A stretch of DNA of 11,982 nucleotides from an uncultured Eubacterium sp. (lineage in GTDB: Bacteria > Bacillota > Clostridia > Lachnospirales > Lachnospiraceae): positions 1 to 11,982 of the forward strand of contig CABRZK010000050.1 of NCBI GenBank assembly GCA_902475415.1. The letters are read 5' to 3'. The notes below the pieces were generated by a model. The model was not told the origin of the DNA and searched no databases. It saw nothing but the letters and a program-made list of their open reading frames with translations. A program made the translations under genes and the position numbers. Of this stretch, positions 7,807-11,982 are shown in pieces (positions within the stretch are counted from its first letter, which is position 1; each line of letters begins with the position of its first letter).

Positions 7807-7835
7807 CCGTGGCAGTAATACTTGACAAGCCACGG
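7807..7835 (+). promoter_or_regulatory. leader hairpin upstream of the foldase lipoprotein gene
   Basis: CCGTGGC (7807-7813) pairs perfectly with GCCACGG (7829-7835) across a 15-base loop, and two wobble pairs can extend the stem outward. It lies about 20 bases into the predicted transcript and ends 12 bases before the ribosome site GGAGG at 7849-7853. There is no T run, so it is not a terminator. It could stabilise the mRNA 5' end or act on translation; no known element is recognised. Confidence 0.45.
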
Positions 7836-7857
7836 GTAGCAATAGATGGAGGCAACC

Positions 7858-8928
7858 ATGAAATTTAAGAAATTTGCAGCAGTTATTTTAATGAGTATGA
7901 TGATCGGATCCATGACACTTAGTGGATGTGGAATCAACAAGAATGCAAATGTGATCACGATGAAGAGTGATTCTGCAGATGCCATCGAGGTAAGCATGGG
8001 ATATGCTAATTTTGCAGCACGTATGCAGCAGGCAAATTATGACAGTATCTTCGCTTCTTACTATGGAGAGGATTACTGGACCAATGACTCTTATGCCAAG
8101 GATGGCAAAAACATGCAGGATTCAGTAAAAGAAAATGTTCTGGATGAGATTGAGACACAGTGTCTGCTGGAGCAGCATATGGCAGATTATGGTGTAGAGG
8201 TCACAGATGACGACAAGGCAGCTATCAAGAAAGCAGCGGAGCAGTTTATCTCTGACAATTCCAAATCAGCCATCAAAGAAGTTGGCGCTACACAGGAATA
8301 TGTAGAGCGTTATCTGTACCTGCAGACAGTAGAAAAAAGAATGCGTGAAGCAATCCGTGCGACAGCAGATACTAATGTATCAGATGAAGAAGCCGCACAG
8401 AAGACATTCAGTTATGTAAAAATCAGCCTGACCACTTATACAGATGACAGTGGCAATCAGCAGACTTATACAGATGATCAGGTTACAGTAGTGAAGAAAG
8501 ATGCTTATGATGCAGCAGAGAAAGCAAAGACAGATTTTGACGGAACTGCAAAAGAATATGGCTATGACGTGCAGACTTACTCTTACGGAAGCGATGAGAA
8601 GAGCGAAGCTGATGGCGGATTCTGTGATGCGGTAATCGTAGCAGCCAATGAGATGAAAGCCGGTGACGTATCTGATCTGATTGAAGGTACAGACTGCTAT
8701 TATATCATCCGTCTTGACAGCGAGTTCGATGAGGATGCGACAGCCAAGAAAAAAGAAAGCATTATCAGTGACCGCCAGGATGAGGTATATCAGACTGTGA
8801 CGGAAGGTTATAAAAACGATGTCAAGATTACAGTAGACGATAAAGAATGGGCAAAAGTAAAATTCGATAATTTATTCACAGCACCGACTGCAGCCGATAA
8901 CAGTGACAGCAGTGCGGCAGCAGAGTAG
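7858..8928 (+). CDS. PrsA/SurA-like foldase lipoprotein (parvulin-type, divergent)
   Basis: This 356-residue protein is probably exported and lipid-anchored on the outer face of the membrane. Its N terminus has a basic KFKK start, a hydrophobic stretch at 6-19 and the lipobox LSGC at 21-24 (Cys24). Residues about 40-180 are helical and acidic and resemble the SurA/PrsA N-terminal chaperone region. Residues about 183-290 have the layout of a parvulin PPIase domain: a helix with AAEKAKTDFDGTAKEYG, then a DGG turn at 252-254, MKAGDVSDLI at 266-275 and YYIIRL at 281-286. The strand that normally carries a His in parvulins (HILV-like) reads FSYVKIS at 184-190, so catalysis is doubtful and a holdase or chaperone role is possible. 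The C terminus ends in a short Asp/Ser/Ala-rich tail. ATG 7858 is preferred over ATG 7846, because GGAGG at 7849-7853 lies between them and the signal peptide starts at the second. Confidence 0.8.
   Translation: MKFKKFAAVILMSMMIGSMTLSGCGINKNANVITMKSDSADAIEVSMGYANFAARMQQANYDSIFASYYGEDYWTNDSYAKDGKNMQDSVKENVLDEIETQCLLEQHMADYGVEVTDDDKAAIKKAAEQFISDNSKSAIKEVGATQEYVERYLYLQTVEKRMREAIRATADTNVSDEEAAQKTFSYVKISLTTYTDDSGNQQTYTDDQVTVVKKDAYDAAEKAKTDFDGTAKEYGYDVQTYSYGSDEKSEADGGFCDAVIVAANEMKAGDVSDLIEGTDCYYIIRLDSEFDEDATAKKKESIISDRQDEVYQTVTEGYKNDVKITVDDKEWAKVKFDNLFTAPTAADNSDSSAAAE
8434..8477 (+). repeat. 14-base direct repeat inside the foldase lipoprotein gene
   Basis: ACTTATACAGATGA occurs at 8434-8447 and again at 8464-8477, a period of 30 bases. 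In frame this encodes TYTDD twice, ten residues apart (193-197 and 203-207), within a hydrophilic insertion in the parvulin-like domain. It looks like a local duplication that kept the reading frame. Confidence 0.75.
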
Positions 8929-8955
8929 ATAACAGATAACAGGGTTAGTTGAGAG

Positions 8956-9489
8956 ATGAGAAAAGAAAATGTTGTGCTGATAGGCATGCCGGGTGTAGGA
9001 AAGAGTACCATCGGTGTAGTGCTGGCAAAAGTATTAGGGTATGAATTTGTAGATGCAGATCTGCTGATCCAGAAAGCAGAAGGAAAATTGCTGCGAGAGA
9101 TCATTGCTGAGAAAGGAACTGACGGATTTATCGAAGTAGAGAACCGGGTAAACAGTCAGATTCAGACCAGACACAGCGTTATTGCCACCGGTGGCAGTGT
9201 GGTATATGGAAAAGAAGCAATGGAGCATCTGCGCTCCATCGGAACAGTGGTATATCTGAAACAAAATCTGAAACCGCTGGAACGACGTCTGCGCAATATT
9301 AAAGGTCGTGGTGTCGTATTAAAACCGGGACAGACACTGGCAGGTCTGTACAAAGAGCGCATAGTGTTGTATGAAAAGTATGCGGATGTGATCGTTGACG
9401 AATACAAATTAAACGTAGAGCAGACACTGGATGCTGTTTTACAGGCGTTAAAAGAGTTTGATGGAACCGAAAAGGGAGAAATTGAATAA
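8956..9489 (+). CDS. aroK: shikimate kinase family protein (AroK-like, substrate site altered)
   Basis: The family phosphorylates shikimate with ATP in the route to chorismate and aromatic amino acids. The 177-residue protein has the P-loop GMPGVGKST at 10-18, the FVDADLLI motif at 31-38 (Asp33 and Asp35), VIATGGSVV at 75-83, an arginine in the lid (KGRGVVL, Arg118) and Arg135 in KERIVLYEKYA. Two shikimate-contact features differ from the classical enzymes. The GFRxxE motif reads GFIEVE at 57-62, without the usual Arg, and the GGG of the ATGGG loop reads GGS. Kinase chemistry is therefore well supported, but the substrate is less certain; it may be a divergent shikimate kinase or a kinase of a related small molecule. 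The start has only a weak ribosome site (AGGG about 12 bases upstream). It lies 27 bases after the lipoprotein gene, so translation probably depends on the upstream gene. Confidence 0.82.
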   Translation: MRKENVVLIGMPGVGKSTIGVVLAKVLGYEFVDADLLIQKAEGKLLREIIAEKGTDGFIEVENRVNSQIQTRHSVIATGGSVVYGKEAMEHLRSIGTVVYLKQNLKPLERRLRNIKGRGVVLKPGQTLAGLYKERIVLYEKYADVIVDEYKLNVEQTLDAVLQALKEFDGTEKGEIE

Positions 9490-9528
9490 TATAAAGCAAA
9501 GTTTCTTTCCTAGATGAATCAGGTATGC

Positions 9529-9534
9529 TATAAT
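9529..9534 (+). promoter_or_regulatory. upstream candidate promoter of murA (extended -10)
   Basis: A perfect TATAAT at 9529-9534 is preceded by TGC, an extended -10. The -35 region (TTTCCT at 9506-9511) is poor. It lies 40 bases after the kinase stop and upstream of a second, stronger promoter. Confidence 0.45.
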
Positions 9535-9561
9535 AAAAGAAATTTAGATGAAAAAAAATTC

Positions 9562-9591
9562 TTGACAAATTTTTTGAGATATAGTTATAAT
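9562..9591 (+). promoter_or_regulatory. main murA promoter (sigma-A consensus)
   Basis: A perfect TTGACA (9562-9567) and a perfect TATAAT (9586-9591) are spaced by 18 bases, with an A-rich tract just upstream that could serve as an UP element. The start near 9598 gives a leader of roughly 28 bases. This is the best promoter match in the window. Confidence 0.85.
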
Positions 9592-9625
9592 AGCGTGTTT
9601 AAATATAGGAACATAGAGGTGCGAG

Positions 9626-10921
9626 ATGGATCAATATGTAATAAAAGGTGGGAATCCGTTAGTCGGTGGAGTGGCAATCGGTGGTGCAAAAAATGCAGCG
9701 CTGGCAATTCTTGCTGCAGCAGTTATGACGGATGAGACCGTTACGATAGATAATTTACCAAATGTCCGTGATATCAATGTTATGCTTCAGGCAATTGAAA
9801 ATATTGGAGCGACAGTAGAACGTTTAGATGTTCACACGGTCAAAATCAATGGCTCAACTATTCACGAAACAAGCGTGGATAATGAGTATATCAGAAAAAT
9901 ACGTGCATCCTACTATCTGCTGGGTGCATTACTTGGAAAATATAAAGATGCAGAGGTGGCTCTGCCGGGCGGATGTGCCATCGGCAGCAGACCAATCGAC
10001 CTGCATCTGAAAGGATTCCGTGCCATGGGTGCAGAGATTGACATTCACCATGGTCTGGTAGCGGCAAAGGCAGAGCGTCTTTGTGGTACACATATTTATA
10101 TGGATAAGGTTTCCGTTGGTGCGACCATCAATATCATGATGGCAGCAGCTATGGCAGAGGGCAAGACTACCATTGAAAATGCAGCAAAAGAGCCGCATGT
10201 CGTTGATGTAGCCAATTTCCTGAACCGTATGGGAGCCAATATCCGAGGCGCCGGAACAGACGTCATCCGTATTTCCGGTGTTGAGAAACTGCACAAGACG
10301 GAGTATTCCATTATTCCGGATCAGATTGAGGCAGGTACATTTATGTTTGCAGCGGCAGCCACACATGGTGATGTCACTGTAAAGAATGTCATTCCGAAGC
10401 ATCTGGAGGCAACTAGTGCAAAGCTGATCGAGGTAGGATGTGAGATTCAGGAGTTTGACGATGCGGTACGTGTCATTGCAAACAAACCACTGCATCACAC
10501 ACAGGTAACAACCTTACCGTATCCGGGATTCCCGACAGACATGCAGCCACAGATGGGTGTGGTACTTGGTGTTTCAGAAGGAACCAGCACGATTACCGAA
10601 AGTATTTTCGAAAATCGTTTCAAATATGTAGATGAACTTGAAAAGATGGGGGCCAATATCAAAGTAGAGGGCAACATTGCAATCATCAATGGTGTAGAGC
10701 GTTACAACGGAGCGAGAGTCAGTGCACCGGATCTTCGTGCAGGCGCAGCCCTTGTTATTGCAGGTCTGGCAGCAGATGGCATCACAATCGTAGATGATAT
10801 CTATTATATCGAGCGTGGATATGAAGCTTTTGATGAGAAGTTCAGAGGCATTGGCGGTATGATGGAAAAGGTAAGCTCTGAGAAAGAGATTCAGAAATTC
10901 CGTTTAAAACAGAATATATAG
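9626..10921 (+). CDS. murA: UDP-N-acetylglucosamine 1-carboxyvinyltransferase (MurA)
   Basis: MurA transfers enolpyruvate from PEP to UDP-GlcNAc, the first committed step of peptidoglycan precursor synthesis, in the cytoplasm. The 431-residue protein shows GGAKNAAL at 19-26 (Lys22 and Asn23 of the active site), the catalytic loop LPGGCAIGSRPIDLH at 113-127 with Cys117, PDQIEAGTF at 231-239, GFPTDMQPQ at 301-309 with the catalytic Asp305, and DLRAGAALV near the C terminus. The Cys, rather than Asp, in the loop is the form that fosfomycin alkylates. Length is slightly above the usual 417-425, owing to a charged C-terminal tail. ATG 9626 follows GAGGTG at 9616-9621. Firmicutes often carry two paralogues (MurA and MurZ); the sequence alone does not tell which this is. 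It has its own promoters and terminator, so it is probably monocistronic. Confidence 0.96.
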   Translation: MDQYVIKGGNPLVGGVAIGGAKNAALAILAAAVMTDETVTIDNLPNVRDINVMLQAIENIGATVERLDVHTVKINGSTIHETSVDNEYIRKIRASYYLLGALLGKYKDAEVALPGGCAIGSRPIDLHLKGFRAMGAEIDIHHGLVAAKAERLCGTHIYMDKVSVGATINIMMAAAMAEGKTTIENAAKEPHVVDVANFLNRMGANIRGAGTDVIRISGVEKLHKTEYSIIPDQIEAGTFMFAAAATHGDVTVKNVIPKHLEATSAKLIEVGCEIQEFDDAVRVIANKPLHHTQVTTLPYPGFPTDMQPQMGVVLGVSEGTSTITESIFENRFKYVDELEKMGANIKVEGNIAIINGVERYNGARVSAPDLRAGAALVIAGLAADGITIVDDIYYIERGYEAFDEKFRGIGGMMEKVSSEKEIQKFRLKQNI

Positions 10922-10999
10922 ATTTCTGTGGAATGGCAGGGAAGGAGCATGAATACTCCTGACTGTGACAGATGAAAAATTGAATGATAAAAAATTAAC

Positions 11000-11036
11000 A
11001 AAAAACAGGCAGATTTGCAAAAACTGCCTGTTTTTT
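11000..11036 (+). terminator. intrinsic terminator after murA
   Basis: CAGGCAG (11006-11012) pairs with CTGCCTG (11024-11030) across an 11-base loop. The six As before it pair with six of the following Ts, giving 13 base pairs in all. A run of seven Ts follows at 11031-11037. It lies about 80 bases after the murA stop and insulates murA from metK; the A tract makes it potentially bidirectional. Confidence 0.9.
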
Positions 11037-11082
11037 TATTCGGGAAGGCGAATTGTTCAACATTTTCGGGGGAATCTGTTGG

Positions 11083-11111
11083 TTGACTTTTGGCTTCTTG
11101 GAATGTATCAT
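11083..11111 (+). promoter_or_regulatory. metK promoter
   Basis: TTGACT (11083-11088) and TATCAT (11106-11111) are separated by 17 bases; each differs from consensus at one position. The start would be near 11118, inside the perfect inverted repeat at 11108-11124, and the leader would be about 84 bases. Confidence 0.62.
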
Positions 11112-11124
11112 ACTTAGAGTATGA
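11108..11124 (+). repeat. perfect inverted repeat overlapping the metK promoter
   Basis: TCATACT (11108-11114) and AGTATGA (11118-11124) are perfect inverse complements around TAG. The repeat covers part of the -10 and the probable start point, a typical place for a repressor operator. No regulator is identified, and its protein-binding role is an inference. Confidence 0.5.
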
Positions 11125-11133
11125 CTGCAATAA

Positions 11134-11154
11134 TGTGAACTGAGTGAGTTCACA
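11134..11154 (+). promoter_or_regulatory. perfect stem-loop in the metK leader
   Basis: TGTGAACT (11134-11141) pairs with AGTTCACA (11147-11154) around the 5-base loop GAGTG, which gives a stable 8-bp hairpin in the predicted metK leader. No T run follows. It does not match an S-box or SMK-box SAM riboswitch that I can recognise, so its role is unknown. Confidence 0.5.
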
Positions 11155-11201
11155 CGTTTCAAATTAGATTAGAATTTAGAGAGAAAGAACGGAGGATAAT
11201 T

Positions 11202-11801
11202 ATGGAAAAGTTATTATTTACTTCTGAGTCAGTTACAGAGGGACATCCGGATAAAGTCTGCGATGCCGTATCTGATGCAATTCTGGATGCCTGCATGGCA
11301 CAGGATCCGATGAGCCGTGTTGCATGCGAGACAGCTGCTTGTACAGGTTTCGTATTAGTAACAGGTGAGATCACTACAAAAGCACAGCTTGATATCCCGG
11401 CAATCGTTCGTGAGACAGTAAACGAGATCGGATACAACGATGCAAAAACAGGTTTTGATGGAAATACATGCGCTGTTATGGTAGCACTGGATCAGCAGTC
11501 TGCTGATATCGCTATGGGTGTTGATAAAGCACTTGAGGCAAAAGAGGGTGCTCTGACAGATGATCTGGATACAGGTGCTGGTGATCAGGGTATGATGTTT
11601 GGTTACGCTACAAACGAGACACCGGAATTAATGCCTTACCCAATCTCCCTGGCTCACAAGATGGCTCTTCAGCTTACAAAAGTTCGTAAAGACGGTACAT
11701 TAAGCTACTTAAGACCAGACGGAAAAACTCAGGTTTCCGTAGAGTATGATGAGAACGGTGCTCCGAAGATTAGAGGCAGTTGTTCTGTCTACACAGCATG
11801 A
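11202..11801 (+). CDS. metK: S-adenosylmethionine synthetase (MetK), N-terminal part before a frameshift
   Basis: MetK makes S-adenosylmethionine from ATP and methionine and is normally essential. This frame encodes 199 residues, about half of the usual 390-400. The first 189 are clearly MetK: SESVTEGHPDKVCDAVSDAI at 8-27 with the ATP-site His15, GEITTKAQLDI at 55-65, and GAGDQGMMFGYATNET at 125-140, the ATP-binding signature. After Lys189 the frame reads ten unrelated residues and stops at 11799-11801. The expected family sequence continues without interruption in the +1 frame from 11770. The ATG at 11202 has a strong GGAGGA at 11191-11196. Codon choice is strongly biased, as in highly expressed genes. 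Either the sequence has an error here or this copy is inactivated. Confidence 0.93.
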   Translation: MEKLLFTSESVTEGHPDKVCDAVSDAILDACMAQDPMSRVACETAACTGFVLVTGEITTKAQLDIPAIVRETVNEIGYNDAKTGFDGNTCAVMVALDQQSADIAMGVDKALEAKEGALTDDLDTGAGDQGMMFGYATNETPELMPYPISLAHKMALQLTKVRKDGTLSYLRPDGKTQVSVEYDENGAPKIRGSCSVYTA

Positions 11802-11982
11802 CGAGGATGTTACTCAGGAGCAGATCCATGAGGATATCAAAAAATATGTATTCGATCCAATCCTTCCGGCTGAGCTGATCGATGATGAGACAAAATTCTT
11901 CATCAACCCGACAGGACGTTTCGTAATCGGTGGACCTCACGGTGATGCAGGTCTGACAGGACGTAAGATCATCGTTGATACT
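11770..11982 (+). pseudogene. metK: MetK continuation in the shifted frame (runs off the window)
   Basis: From 11770 the next frame is open to the last base and encodes 71 residues of unmistakable MetK: LEAVVLSTQHDED at its start, FFINPTGRFVIGGPHGDAG in the middle, and GLTGRKIIVDT at the end. It joins directly to residue 189 of the upstream frame. The net shift is either one extra base near AAGATTAG (11766-11773) or a loss of two bases, for example one AG from an AAGAGATTAG-type sequence, which would restore a PKRLEAVVLS reading. It has no start or ribosome site of its own and should be annotated with 11202-11801 as one frameshifted gene. Confidence 0.9.

Noticed and set aside
9626..10921. 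A fosfomycin-resistant MurA variant.
   Set aside because: The catalytic loop retains Cys117, the form sensitive to fosfomycin, so no target-site resistance is suggested.
10949..10975. An 8-codon mini-ORF after murA with AAGGAG just before its ATG.
   Set aside because: The spacing from AAGGAG to ATG is only one base and the peptide is not meaningful; it is probably chance.
11118..11201. A SAM riboswitch in the metK leader.
   Set aside because: The leader is short and I cannot recognise the conserved core of any SAM riboswitch class; only simple hairpins are visible.

Overview
The window reads as ordinary core chromosome of an endospore-forming or spore-lineage Firmicute, most likely a member of the Lachnospiraceae or a close Clostridia relative. 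The family-level placement is inferred from protein sequence style, the paired glgC/glgD genes, spoVG and strong Shine-Dalgarno sites; no taxonomic search was possible. No phage, IS, CRISPR, tRNA or rRNA signal was seen.

Layout. The 5' end of murC leaves the window on the minus strand (1-321). It is divergent from a glycogen pair, glgC-glgD, which share one base at their junction. The 323-base intergenic region between them carries a recognisable promoter for each side. It also holds a candidate Spo0A box with an overlapping inverted repeat just upstream of the glgC promoter. Next come spoVG, a promoter-plus-terminator region, and the pth-mfd pair (peptidyl-tRNA hydrolase and transcription-repair coupling factor). 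spoVG, pth and mfd lie in the same relative order as in Bacillus subtilis, but the genes lying between them there are absent here. A second likely unit has its own promoter and a leader hairpin and encodes a PrsA/SurA-like lipoprotein and a shikimate-kinase-family protein. murA follows with two candidate promoters and ends at a strong intrinsic terminator. The last gene is metK, with its own promoter and two perfect hairpin repeats in its leader.

Functions. murC and murA serve peptidoglycan precursor synthesis; glgC/glgD make ADP-glucose for glycogen; pth and mfd are housekeeping rescue and repair factors; the lipoprotein probably assists folding outside the membrane; metK makes S-adenosylmethionine. 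The genes are mostly housekeeping and I found no convincing new multi-gene system.

Points deserving a second look: metK is broken by a frameshift near 11769 and the rest of the protein continues in another frame; the shikimate-kinase-like protein lacks an arginine normally used to bind shikimate; the parvulin-like domain of the lipoprotein has diverged from the catalytic pattern; the pth promoter sits directly in front of a strong terminator; and the glgC promoter carries a possible sporulation-control site.
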